From contig NC_061863.1 of the NCBI RefSeq assembly GCF_907164915.1, forward strand, positions 65,138,864-65,202,863: a stretch of 64,000 nt of DNA. Reading direction: 5' to 3'. Positions within the stretch are counted from its first letter, which is position 1. Each line of letters opens with the position of its first letter. A program made the translations under genes and the position numbers. Below the pieces are notes generated by a model. That model was given only the letters and a program-made list of their open reading frames with translations, was not told where the DNA came from and did no database searches. This DNA is from Impatiens glandulifera. Lineage: Eukaryota > Streptophyta > Magnoliopsida > Ericales > Balsaminaceae. Of the stretch, positions 25,912 through 37,547 are shown piece by piece.

Positions 25912-26165
25912 GAGCTTGTTCTCTTTTGGATTTTAAAAAACTCAACCCAAATCAATTTTTCAATTAATCACTTCTCACAATCATATCACTCATTTCATTA
26001 ATCAAAATACTCTGTATTTTAAAATATTATTTATTATTTTATTTATTTATATCAATACCTTTAAGTATTTTTAACAAAAATAATTATAACCTCTTCAAAA
26101 TTATCACCAATTATTATTATTTTTTCTCTATAGGTTTTTTAAAATCTCATTCCGAACAAGAACTA
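25912..26165. mobile_element. Harbinger/Tourist-like MITE, copy 4
   Basis: Same orientation and order as the element at 24522-24785: gagcttgttctcttttggat, ttttcaattaatcacttctca, then ggttttttaaaatctcattccgaac split by few changes. Ends are eroded and no clear target duplication is visible. Confidence 0.6.
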
Positions 26166-26179
26166 TGACAATATTTTCT

Positions 26180-26437
26180 TCTATTAATAAAAGCAAATAT
26201 ATATCAAACGAGGCAATAGGGGACAGTATTGCAAAATGTACCTTACAACTTTTGACCAATGTCAGGGTCACCTATCCCGTGATCACTTTTACACTCCAAA
26301 ATAAAAGAAAAAGACTGGAAAAAAAGGAAAGAAAATAATAAAAAATAGGTAATAGATTAATTACATATATTAGTTCAAAATAAAGCTGTACACAACTGAC
26401 TTTCCATAATCATAAAATATATTAAAAGAAATGAATT
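26180..26437 (+). repeat. End of the spacer module plus short unique sequence
   Basis: 26195-26300 matches the end of the spacer modules at 36755-36860 and in part at 41970-42020 (tatatatcaaacgaggc, ggggacagtattgcaaaatg, tcccgtgatcacttttacac). Confidence 0.6.
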
Positions 26438-26867
26438 TAAGGAGCTTCATATATAACTAAGCATCTAGCTAGCTTGGAGAGAGTTAAGGAGAACGAGGAG
26501 AGTTTATGATCATTACCATTGTTGTTGTACGAGGTTTGTTTGAGCTTCTTTCATTTCTGCTCAAAAGTTGTTTTGTTGTGAACTGATTCTCTGTTTTTAT
26601 TTTATTATGTTCAAAACTGATTTTGTAACCAAACTTTTCAATTTTGATTCTTTTAGAGGTCGATAATGTGTAGACAATAATATTCAACCCTGTTGTCTTT
26701 GAGCAAGTTTTCTATTCTTAAACTGCAGTATATCTGAATCATGTCCAATCTAAACAAGAATCCAATTTATTCAAATGAAGACTATGATTTCAATCCAACG
26801 TTCTCAAGTGAAAAATATGATCACTGGAAGATCAGAATGAAAGCACATATTGCGGCACAACATTATG
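26438..26867 (+). mobile_element. Copia-type gag leader and truncated gag start
   Basis: 26438-26740 resembles 43746-44500 (gagcttcatatataactaag, agctagcttggagagagtta, gattttgtaaccaaac, tagacaataatattcaa). From ATG 26741 an open frame reads MSNLNKNPIYSNEDYDFNPT... then YDHWKIRMKAHI, the N-terminal pattern of plant copia gag (UBN2/DUF4219-like) proteins. The frame is cut at 26868, which is exactly where the 8.9-kb duplicated block starts. Confidence 0.6.
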
Positions 26868-27501
26868 ATTTAATTTATCTAAATTCTCATTTTTATTCAT
26901 TAATAAAATTTATTTTAATTTAAAATTTCAACTGTATCCTCTCACAAACTCTCTCACCTTATTACTTCTCATTTTTTTAATATATTTTATTATTCCTATA
27001 TAGAGGAAGGAAAATAAAATACAAAAGTTTTATATTATGATGCCAAATTTAAATTATATTTTTAAGAAATTAGTAACACCATGAAATCTTATATACTACG
27101 GAAAAATAAACGGTAGTAAATCATAATTTTTTTTTTTTGCAAAATCTTACATAAACAAATCAAATTAAGCCAAACCTTCATAGAAAAAAAAAATTAAATA
27201 TAAACTTTAAAATTGATCTATAAACTTTAATGAAATATTTATTTTATTTTATTAAATTGAGTACATAGGACTCAGTTGGTATGCCAAAGTTTGCTTGTGT
27301 TTGACATTCACTTAATTTTTTTTTAAAGATTTGATTAGTATATTTTAAGATTTTAACATAGTCCCAACTTTCATAATTAGACTTAAAGAAGTATCTAGAA
27401 ACAATTCATAGTTTGCAAATAAAATTAATATTTATAATAGAATAGTAACAAATAACAATGAATTAATCTGATCTAATTAAAGCAATACTTTTTTCCGACA
27501 T
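26868..27501. other. 3' flank of SCPL copy A
   Basis: AT-rich, no gene. It presumably contains the SCPL 3'UTR. Conserved in block B. Confidence 0.5.
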
Positions 27502-29566
27502 TCAAAGAGTCCCTTTTATCCATCTTTCCATCATTTCCAATGCCACTTTCGGTTGATCCATACCAACCATATGTCCAGAGTCAAGAACCTGATCGATCAA
27601 GCAAACAAATTATTCAAATTATATGTAAAATATATATATATGGCTTAATTTCTTGCCTTAAGGAATGATAGAGGTCCATATTTTATAAGTTGTCCCTTCA
27701 AATAACCGTCCACATTATACGAAGCTATGGAAGTCCCTTTGAATTGTCTCTGACCCGACCATTTCATCTCCATAACCCACCACAAGTTCCCTGGAATTGA
27801 TTTTTTTTTGTTAGTTAATAATTAGTTTGTCTAATAGGAAAGAAGGAAGAAAAATTTTAATAATTGATTACCTAACCAATTGCAGAGGAGATCATATTCT
27901 CCTGCATATATTAAGACTTTAATTCCATCTTCAAGAAGCGGAGGAATTCTCACGGCATGATTCCTCGAAAAATCCTTAAGAAGCGCATTATAAACATTTT
28001 GGCTCAAAGAAACAAAATTAATAGTCCCAACTCCAAGGGCTTCTCTAACCAATCTCTCATTTATTAGGTGTTCCATATACGAGAAATCATAGCAACTGTT
28101 ACTCGCACATCTCTTTCGAATATCGAAATACTGCATTATGCATGCACCACCAATAATATTATTGTTACACTTACACAAAAATAAATAAATAAATAAAATG
28201 TAATACATTCATTCATTCCTTCCTTACATTCCTATGACCATTTAATTCCATTATATGACTGAATATGGCATGACAGGAAGATAACGCATCTAAACAGCTA
28301 TCTCCTCCTCCTCCTGCATCTAAATTTTGTTTTTAAAACATGATCGATCATGAGAATTCAAATTAAACAATAAATATAATATAAAATAGAAAGATTAATA
28401 ATAATACTGCATTTAGCTGAGTCTCTCTGGCAGGCTGGTATCAATCTGGAGATTTTTATGACTTGAGATTCTGTGATCAAATTCAAACCTTTAGCATATT
28501 CTGGCATTGACTTGAATTGAATTGCAGAGTCTGTAAATCCATTTCCAATAGCAAAACCCTTTATAAATAAATAATTATTAACAGATGATGAAACTGAAAT
28601 TAATTAATTAATTAATTAATTAATTAATACCTTAAGGTTAATGGGAGCTCCATCTCTGTTTCTGTTTCCATTGTGAATCCGAGAGGCTAAGACAGGGATA
28701 TAGTGGCCGGCATATGATGTTCCGGTTATGTAGAAATCGTTCCTCAAATATTGAGGATGTTCAGCGAAGAATGCCTTTTTTCATTAATTAATACATTAAT
28801 TAATTAGGTTGATTGTTTGGAAGTTATATATATGTAAGAAATTAATTAGACCTCGCTAGCTACCTGCAAGAAGTCATACAAGTCATTGCTAACACCCTCT
28901 TGATCATTACGTAAATCAGAGTTATGGGAACTAAAGCTGAAACCGGTGCCGATGGGCTGGTCCACATAGATCAAGTTGGAGACCTGGTCCCAACCAAAGT
29001 CATTCCAGATAAGAGAATTATTATTGTTGTTGGTTGTTGTTATACGGTAAGGACCGTTTTCATAAAACATAGATATTAAACAGCTAGCTCCGGGTCCTCC
29101 GGACAACCATATCACAACTGGGTCATTGTGCTTATTCTTTCTCGACTCAAAGAATAAGTAAAACATCCTGAACCATATATATATATATATATTAATTAAT
29201 TAATTAATGTAATGTTACAGATTAATAAAAACATTTTCAATCAAAAAGAATACGTTCGTGCGTGCCGTGCCTTGCATCTATAGAGTGAGGAAGTCGATAA
29301 TAGCCGGAATAATGACCCAAATTCCGAATCGAAGGACCAGGGACTGGGAGACTGAATCGCTTTTCGACCAATGAGGACGACAGTACTACTGCATCGGGTA
29401 ATCGGCCGGAAGAAGGGCCGCCGCCGGAACTGGCCGGAAACAAGTTAAAACTGCGGATAAGCCTCTGCGCTTCCGCGCTTGGCGAATTATTAACCCGCAA
29501 AGAAGAAAACATTTGACATGAGAAGAAAAACAGAAGAAAGAGAATTAGACCAGATCTTTGTGCCAT
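27502..29566 (-). CDS. SCPL: Serine carboxypeptidase-like protein, copy A (8 exons)
   Basis: Exons, 5' to 3': 29271-29566, 28864-29167, 28631-28774, 28408-28558, 28228-28313, 27872-28130, 27657-27790, 27502-27588. The phases agree and give 486 residues, the family's usual size. Peptidase family S10, the secreted or vacuolar carboxypeptidases of the SCPL48/49 (carboxypeptidase III) type. Seen: signal peptide 1-22, propeptide region, oxyanion-hole segment SGGPGAS (about 121-127; most relatives have GGPGCSS), nucleophile Ser220 in GTSYAG, Asp407 in [13 protein letters not shown] and His464 in [10 protein letters not shown], so the triad is complete. Introns 1 and 7 use GC donors (CAAG followed by GCACGG, and TTAAG followed by GCAAGA); the others are GT-AG. 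A TATA box lies just upstream. Differs from copy B mainly in exons 4-6. Activity is inferred from family motifs only. Confidence 0.93.
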
Positions 29567-29604
29567 ATTGATTTGCCAAGCTGCAGTATGTTTGGTCTCA
29601 ACTC

Positions 29605-29622
29605 TAAACTATTATATAAAGA
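29605..29622 (-). promoter_or_regulatory. TATA box of SCPL copy A
   Basis: Minus-strand tttatataat (plus 29611-29620), about 45-55 bp before the ATG at 29566, followed by a short leader. The equivalent sequence is kept in copy B. Confidence 0.65.
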
Positions 29623-29952
29623 AGATTAATTGCATTGTGTACGTGTTTTTTCCTCTTTTCTTTTCGGATGGTAAATATTTCTCAGAACATGGAGTTTGAA
29701 TCAAATCCATCCATGTTAATCTTTTTTTTATTATTTAATTGTAATTTTGTAATGTTTTTTTTTATGTTCAAATTCTTTTTATTCGTCTTATTTTGGAATT
29801 AATTACAATTTTCTGAACTTAAGAATTTATTTATCTTCATTTTTTTTTATTGTGAATTTTTTATTATAAATATAGAGTAATAAAAATAATTTAAATAAAA
29901 TGTCACATTTGCTGTAATCTTAATTAAATATACTTTTATCAAAACTTTTAAT

Positions 29953-30251
29953 GGTAGATTTGGATAGTGTAATTGTATTTAGAATTAGAATTCTAAATCT
30001 AATTCTTAATATTAAAAGATCTACTAAATTTAAGAATTAAAATTGGACCCTCTAATTTCAATTCTAATTCTAATGTCAATTCGTGTTGCACCATAATTAT
30101 GCTTTAAATGTGATAAGTTTGAGAAACTATAAAAAATAGTTTTAATTATAATTCCGATTTTAAAAAAGTGAAATTGAGAACTATAAATTAAACTAAATTG
30201 AATTTTATTGTAATTCTAATTCTAATTTCAATGTCTGTTATCAAACACACC
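29953..30251. mobile_element. MITE-like element in block A
   Basis: Inverted ends: ggtagatttggatagtgtaa on the left and, inward from the right, ggtgtgtttgataacagaca. Both continue into attagaattagaatt-type runs. TAAT flanks both sides. The same element is at 49202-49505 in block B, so it predates the duplication. Confidence 0.6.
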
Positions 30252-31397
30252 TAATATATATAATGCGATTCATTAATAACTTTTAATATAAATATATATA
30301 TTTTTTTAATTCAGACAAACAATATGTAATATGTTCTCTACTCTTTTAAGATTTTAAAATGATTCACAAAATAAATGGTGGAGATTCATTATATCTACAT
30401 ATTTATAAAAATAAAATATGAAAATATTTTCTTATACATTTGTGCAAGGCTGTGAGATCGGAAGTTCATCCATCCGAGTTTTATATATAAGTCTTGTTTT
30501 GTTTGAAAATATTTTGTAGCCTCAAAATCATATTATAATAAAAAAACCTTTTCAAAATCATATTATAAGTCTCAATTTCTATGAGCTTATATATTTAATT
30601 AAGAAATTATTAATTTAAAAAAATAATTTTAAAATGAATAGTCTATTATTTCTAGAGTTTGTCACTTAAAAAAAAAATAAAAAAATATTTTATATTTACA
30701 AACATAATTTATTCAGAGTTCTTTTATGAGTTCAATATTTGTTGACACTTAACCATCTATATTTTCTTTGCATGTTAAAAGAGGATATTTCTTTCACAAA
30801 GTTTTGGTTATGTTTGAAAATTAAATTTTCATGTTTATTTATTTAATTTTTTCAAAATTTTAACATATATTGGGTTTCGAAATATTAAAATTTAAAATAT
30901 TAAATAAACATTAATACCTGCGATAACGATTGAAAATTTTGAGAAACCGTACTTGAAAATATTAGTTTAAGGCATTAGAATTAAAAATAAATTCAAACGA
31001 GTCTTTATTAAAATGTTGTTTAAAAATTATTTTAAATTTGTTTTTTTTATTTTTTTGAATTTTTAAAATATGATTTAATGCTTCTAATTGTAAAAAACAA
31101 AAAAAAATTGAAAAATTAAAAGTTGAAAGCAAAAATATACTCAGAAATGGGTCGTAAGTAAAGAGTTTGGCGTGATTTGGCTTGGGTCAACTTGTCAATG
31201 CGCTTCACTTACTGGGATTTTCTCGGTCAGGGAAGGGTTTGAATGGTTTCTTGATAAAAAATTAACCGCGACTGAAATTTCTCGATCAGGAAGGGAAGAG
31301 ACTGTTTTTTTCACTCGAAAACTAGGTGTTATCCAATTCATATTTATATCTAAAATTGATATGCTTAGTCTGGTTTAAAAAGTCATACTTACTTTAA
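30252..31397. other. AT-rich sequence between SCPL and AO copies
   Basis: No gene supported. A 68-codon open frame at 31172-31378 is conserved in block B but shows no family features, and conservation is expected from the recent duplication alone. Confidence 0.5.
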
Positions 31398-32242
31398 GAT
31401 AGTGTTTGGTAAGTGGTACAAATTATATAAGGTATAAGTTGTATAGAGGTATAAATTATAACGAGGTATAAATAATATAGGGTAGTATAAGTTGTATAAG
31501 TTATTGATGTTCGGTAAAAATTATAAAAATGGTATAAGTTGTATATATTTTATAATTTTGTGTTTGGTATAAGAATGTAGTATAAGTTGTATAAATAATA
31601 AATATTAATTTAAAATTATTATTAATATTATTATTTATTTATTTATTTATATTATAAATAATATTGTTTATTATTATAAATTATTGTTTTTGTTATTATT
31701 TAATAATTAATGTAATTTTAATTAAAATATAAAAAATTAATTATAATATAAATGATAAATTATGTTTATTTAATTTAAATATTATTAATAATTTTAATAA
31801 ACTAAACTAAAATAAAAATATTATTTATAATATAAGTAAATATAGAAAATAATAATTAATTAAATTATCGTTATAAAAATAAATAAATATTTTTTAATTA
31901 AAATATTGACTATTTTAAAAAATATATATATTAAAAATGATTATATATAATAATAATAATATTAAAATTAAATAAAATATTTAATATATTATACAATAAT
32001 AAGTTAAATATAATATTAATAAAAGATATAATAAGAAATTAAAAATTAAATTATACATGATAGTGTTGTAACTAAGAGGGACTAGTTACTATTTTATATT
32101 AGATATGAGTTATAAATTATATAAGGGTATAATTTATACCAACAGTATAAATGTAAAAGAACGCCATATTAAAACACTATTGGTATAGTTTATACTATAC
32201 CAATATTGTAGTACCCCTCTATACCTCTAACCAAACATACCC
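31398..32242. mobile_element. Harbinger-like non-autonomous element, block A
   Basis: An 845-bp element with ends gatagtgtttggtaagtggt and, inward from the right, gggtatgtttggttagaggt, flanked by TAA (31395-31397 and 32243-32245). The subterminal regions are full of ggtataagttgtata-like words and the centre is nearly pure AT. No transposase. Its counterpart is at 50642-51489. Confidence 0.75.
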
Positions 32243-34343
32243 TAAAAATAAAATAAAAAATCTCTTTGATAAAAAAAAAAAACTAAAATAAAAGTATATC
32301 TTAAATTAAGAGGCAATCAAAATAATTAGATATTTACAGTGAACTTTTTATTTGTTTTATTTTGTTTGTTTCCAAGCCAATCAAAATAACTCGCGTTTAA
32401 ATTATATATATATAGACTATAGTACCGCCATTTCATATGCGGCCGAAGTGCCCAGGTCAAGAAGGAAGCTATATAAGTCTTCAACCTCTAGATAGGGGTG
32501 TTTATCGGTTCGGTTTTCGGGTTATTCAAATTTTTCGGTTCGGGTTCTTTGAATTTTTATTTTTTTAGCCAATTCGAAAACCGAACCGAATTGAATTGAA
32601 TAATTCAAATTCGAACCGAATTCATTTTTTTTATTCCCAAATTTTGAATTCGAATTATTATAATTAAAACAAAATTTGAATTTTTCTATTAAATTATAAA
32701 AACAATTAAAATAACATAAAAACAAATTACATAAATTATTATATCATATTTAAAATATAATTCATCATTAAATAAAACATCAAATAGTCTTAGATCATCA
32801 CATCATCATTCTTTAGCCACCTAAATTTAGATGTTTCACTAAACATCAACCTCATTAGACTCCGATATGGATGGTTTCAATTCTTCAATAAATTGAAAAT
32901 AAATATTATACAACTTATTCAACTTATAAAATATATTAATAATTAAATAAGAGATAATAAAAAAATATCTTTTTAAAATTTTCAAACTCCTCCATGTTTA
33001 AAATTTATTCTCAGACATGCGTAAAATAATTAAAAAAATACAAAGTTTTTTTTAAGGCATTCGAAATATTACATTTAAAATATCTTTGAAATTGACTCTA
33101 AATGGTAGTGAAAGGCTATAAATTATATTATTATGTTTCATTACATATAGAAAATAATAATTATATATCATGTCACTCTCTTGACAACGTGATCCATTGA
33201 TTGATTTTTCACACAGTTAACATAACTGAGAGAACCAAACAGTTAATTAACCATGAATAAAAAATATTTATAAATCTTTAGATATGTTAAAAAAAAATTA
33301 TCTTTAAAAACTTCAAAACCATATAAACTTGTTAACTAAACTATTTGATTATCTATCCATACATGTCACTTTGTTTTCAAAGTATTATTAATTATATCAT
33401 GAAAATCTCAATATTTTCTTAAAGACTTGATTATTATTATTATTCTAAATAAAAATAGAATAGACTTTCTCTTTTGAACAATCTGATCAATATTATTACA
33501 AACTTTAATATATTACTTTTATAAAAAAATAAAATAAAAATTACCTTAAATTTTGAAATTCATATCATCTGCTTGCTTGATTTTGATTGTATATGTTGCA
33601 TACAGAACACTAAGCAAGCAGTATTGAATCTCTTCATCCATAATTTATTCCTGCAAATTTATCACCAAAAGTAATCATAAAAAATTTAACTGTCAAGCTG
33701 AATAATATAAATAGTTGAAAAAATAAACATTGATAAAACTATTTCAAAGATTCAGCCTTATAACAGACAAGCAGACTGTATAGGTTCAGTCTAGAAAACT
33801 AATTAATCTAGAACAGAAAAGACGAACACAGAAAAGACATTGAATTATTTTAGAAATTTCTGCTCTTGGCCATTTTTTTTGTATTAAAAAACTTATGTGA
33901 TTTCTTAATTATTGTAATTACTAATTAAATGTTATCTCTTACATTTCTTGTCAAAATAATTATATCACAACCAAACAAATTATAACAACTCTTTTAATCC
34001 GAGTTACAATGATAGAGTTAAAATTCTTACAAATTAAAATAAAATTAATTTTGAGTCACTTAGATTAATTAAAAAGAAAATTTTCTTAGATGGTGTGATT
34101 AATTCAATATAAGAAAAGATTCTAATTTTATGGATAAATTTAATATTCTTTACATGGTAATTCATAAAATGATTAGTTTAATTAATTTGCGAACAATTTT
34201 CAGATGTAATAAGGAAACACACCAAATGATTTTATTTAAGAAAGCAGTGCACTAATTAATAATAATATATAAATAGATATCTAACAATTACTTGCAGGTT
34301 GATAATTAATTAATAAATTAAAGATGGTCGGGTAACAAGCTAG
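32243..34343. other. 3' flank of AO copy A, no gene
   Basis: Contains a patch of cggttcgg / ccgaaccgaa inverted words at 32505-32625, of the kind found at ends of some plant transposons but not resolved into an element. It also contains a segment (33855-34035) present again in inverted orientation at about 57610-57790 and as a diverged direct copy at 44945-45430. Confidence 0.5.
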
Positions 34344-35787
34344 CTAGGGTTTGTTCTCAAAGAACATGTTAGCCGTCAACCCACATGCGAGAGCCTGGCG
34401 TGGAACATTCCCGACCTTATGCACATCGATGGCAAAGATCACCCCCATGCCCATATGCAGATGAGGTTCAATATGGCAATGAAAAGCCCACACTCCCGGA
34501 TTATCTGCAACGAACCTCAACACAGTCCATCCGTAGGGGTATATCACCGCCGTGTTTCTCAAAGGCGGGTTCTTTAGGTTTAGATCCTTCACATTCCGCT
34601 CATCGAACCTCCCTTCTCCGTACCCTAAAACCCAGAAATCGTGTCCATGGAGATGCCATGGATGGATCTCACTCTCGTTTGCCTTCAATGCATTCGAATT
34701 CTGAAGGACGATGTCGATCACATGATTCTGCCTGAACGTGTACACGCCGCTTCCGTGAGTTGCATTAGGGTTTTTCGCTGGCACCATGATGTCGTAATCG
34801 ATTGGGAAGGTTTCGGGAGGTTGTTTGTAATCCAAGGAATTATGGGTTAGTCCGTATTTGATGGAGCCGAGATAAGGAGTGGAAGGGAGGACAAGGGAGA
34901 TGTTGTTGATGGCCCATTTGGTGTAATCATTGATCTTGTTTTGGGTGTTAAGGAGTGAGATTCTACGGCGGGCGAGAATCGGAGGTTTTTGGGAGCCGAT
35001 CAGGGCAAAGATCTTGTTTGAGAAGGCTTTGCTATGGGTGTAATTGTTCCAAAGTGGGGCGACCGGAGGTGGAGTGGATGGAACCTTGGATGCGTGGTTG
35101 GTGATGTAGTTAAGGACGGTTAGGGCTTGTGGAGTTTTGGGTAGTCTTCCTCGTACGCTCAGGGAAACCCAGTAATTCTCTTTAGGGTTTTGATCGGCGA
35201 TTAAGAGCACTGAATAACTCTCGCCGGAGTAAATATCTAAGTCCGGGACGGCAAAGGGTTGGACATAATTGCCGTCGGCTTCCACCACCACTATTTTATG
35301 ACCCTACAAATATAAATTATTTCAAGATTAAAATAATTAAACTCCTAATTATTGACACTATTTGACCGAATTAACGGAATAATATATATAAAAAAAAAAA
35401 CAATATTTATTATATTATATTCCGTTTTTGAATATATTAAATATAATGGAAAGCTGAACTTATAAATCATTCACTCACCTTTATTGAAACTTTGGAAATA
35501 TAATGCAATATTTTTTGTGTCAGCTATTTATTATTCTTTATAGGACGACTTATTAGATTAATGAAAAGTCAAAAAAGCAAAACTTTACACACTGTTTTAC
35601 ATTTTAAAAAGATTGTTATTCTTAATCAGCATAATCAATATTAAGGGTTTGTTTTGATTAATTTTATTTAAGTTAAATAGTTATAATATTCTTAATCTTC
35701 AAATAAATTATTTTTATTATTTAAAAAAAGTTGGAGAAAGAGAAAAAGAATTACCCCAACAGCAAAATTGAGAGAAGCAAGAGCAGT
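34344..35787 (-). pseudogene. AAO: 5'-truncated ascorbate oxidase, copy A
   Basis: Retains exon 5 (34344-35303, 319 codons plus stop, fully open), intron 4 (35304-35754) and the last 11 codons of exon 4 (35755-35787). Exons 1-3, most of exon 4 and the promoter are absent because the duplicated block ends at 35787. The remaining sequence encodes the end of cupredoxin domain 2 and all of domain 3, with the [10 protein letters not shown] and [14 protein letters not shown] copper motifs, but lacks the N-terminal HWHG and HGH ligands. By my reading exon 5 differs from the intact copy at only 4 of 960 bases (one Leu/Ile change), so truncation is recent. It cannot make a functional three-domain oxidase. 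Confidence 0.93.
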
Positions 35788-36897
35788 TAATATATGCACA
35801 CATATTCAAAATTTAATAATATATATGCAAGAGCAGTCCCCTATGGCCTTGTTTGATAATATATATATATTTCAAAATTTAATATTTTCTTTTTAAAATA
35901 ATGCACGCATATTCAGATTCCTATATATCCAATAATTTGGTACTTCATTATCTATACCATATTCAGAAAATTCATTTGTAAGTTTATAATAATTATAATC
36001 AAATAGTTCAATATATAATTCTGTTTTATTATTATTTAGAATAATAATAATCAAGTTTTAAGAAAATTTTAAAATTTTGGTAATATTAATAATAATAACT
36101 TGAAAATAATGTGAAGTTAATTAAATAGTTTAGTTAATAAGTTTATATGGTTTGGAAGTTTTTTTCATATTTTTAAAAATCAAAATTATAAAAAAGTAAA
36201 TAAAAAATGTTTAGTGACACTCATAAGCATCCCTAATAAACCTCACTTTTTCTTATCCCTAATCATTCCTAATAGATTAGACTTAATTATATAATCTTAT
36301 TATCTTCCTACACTTAATTATCAAGTATAATAGAAATCATTTCAATCATTATATAATTTTTAATTATTGAATAATATTTATGGTTTTGTGTATAAATATA
36401 AAGTTTGAAATTTGTTAACTGTTCACCATTATAAAAGAAGAAGTAATTATACAAATTTCTATTATATTTGAATCTATGATAACTTGTGGTGATTTATTTA
36501 TAATAATAAACTATGAATTAAATGATACAACTAATAAGAAAATTTATTAAATGATACTTAATTATAATTAAATTAAAAAAACTAAACTTGATTTATTCAT
36601 ATAAACTTAATCCGTAAAATATGTATAAATAAATAATTTTCTAATTGAAGGAGGCATGTGATATATTAATAATTAATTTATATTTTAAAAAAAAGTAAGA
36701 ATAATTTTAGTATTTAAATTTATAAAATAATTGATTTTATCCCAATAAAAACAAATATATATCAAACGAGGCCTATTGCGAAATGTACCTTACAACTTTT
36801 GACCAATGCAATGTCAGGGTCACAAATATCCCGTGATCACTTTTACACTTCAAATACTGATAAAATTTGAGTGTTCCTCAGCTGTCATCATCTCTCA
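35788..36897 (+). repeat. Repeat-field spacer module, copy 2
   Basis: Starts at the duplication junction. From about 35859 it is collinear with 21855-22910 (ttaatattttctttttaaaa, gtgacactcataagcatccc, gaaggaggcatgtgatatat, tcccgtgatcacttttacac), then continues into gtgttcctcagctgtcatca, the sequence before the small ORF. Confidence 0.75.
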
Positions 36898-36900
36898 TAA

Positions 36901-37454
36901 GATCATTTATATCCATGACCAAATTAAGGGTCATGATGTTGTCTTGGTCATGAATGATCATGTCTTGGTTACATAACTAAAACTAAGTAATTGGATCTTT
37001 GTTTTTATCATATTACGACAAAAATCACAATTAATGTCATCTAATTAAATGCTGCCATTTCCATTTGTCGACATTTGATTGGTTACCCAGATTTTCTTTA
37101 TTTTTATCTTTAAAACCCGATTTTAATATTATTTATAATTTTTAAAAAAAAATTATATCAAATTTAAAAATCTTTTGAGATCTATAAATAGAGATCACTC
37201 TTACTATATTTTGGAGAAAAAAGTCACCATTTTTACTAATTATCCTCTTTTGTTTACATTTATTCATAATTAATATGTATAAAACATTATTATATATAAA
37301 AATTATAAATTAAATATTATTATTATATTTAAAAATTATTTATTATTTTTTAATTTAAAAATAAAAAAATATTTTTTAATTAATGATCAAATTTGGTTGG
37401 TCATAATCATGATCATGACCATGACCAAAAAATGGGTCATGGATAAGGATGCTC
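36901..37454. mobile_element. Harbinger-like MITE with TAA duplication and empty site
   Basis: A 554-bp element between TAA trinucleotides (36898-36900 and 37455-37457). Ends gatcatttatatccatgacc and, inward from the right, gagcatccttatccatgacc are inverted repeats matching over most positions. The paralogous copy at about 22945-22960 reads catctctcttaatactcc without the insertion. Subterminal gatcatg/catgatc words are repeated. No coding sequence. Confidence 0.88.
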
Positions 37455-37547
37455 TAATACTCCGCATTTTCTGTTCTTCTGAAAGCTCAGGATTTTGAGC
37501 ACTATGCATGCGACACAAATATAACAATCCGTATAAATCTGGACTTC

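Larger units (their letters stand above)
26868..35787 (-). repeat. Segmental duplication block A, 8.9 kb
   Basis: Collinear with 46099-55019, with offset 19231 at the left edge, 19246 at the AO stop codon and 19232 at the right edge. It carries a complete SCPL gene, MITEs, an AO-proximal flank, AO exon 5, intron 4 and the first 33 bp of the AO exon 4 remnant. The left edge falls in a gag fragment. The right edge falls inside AO exon 4, where the sequence jumps to the repeat field. A short direct repeat, gcaagagcagt, occurs at the right junction (35777-35787) and again 50 bp beyond (35828-35838). Confidence 0.95.

Noticed and set aside
29237..29300. Alternative GT donor for SCPL intron 1 (at gaac followed by gtattc)
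   Set aside because: Using it would shift the frame into exon 2 and it is not positioned the same way in copy B; the GC donor keeps the family sequence.
31172..31378. 68-codon frame conserved in block B (50420-50626)
   Set aside because: No family features, and the blocks are too recent for conservation to mean anything.
32505..32625. Possible transposon end with cggttcgg / ccgaaccgaa inverted words
   Set aside because: No matching second end or target duplication; may be simple sequence.
34385..34850. Plus-strand open frames opposite the AO exon (also 53631-54096)
   Set aside because: Shadows of the well-supported AO coding strand; conserved only because the exon is duplicated.
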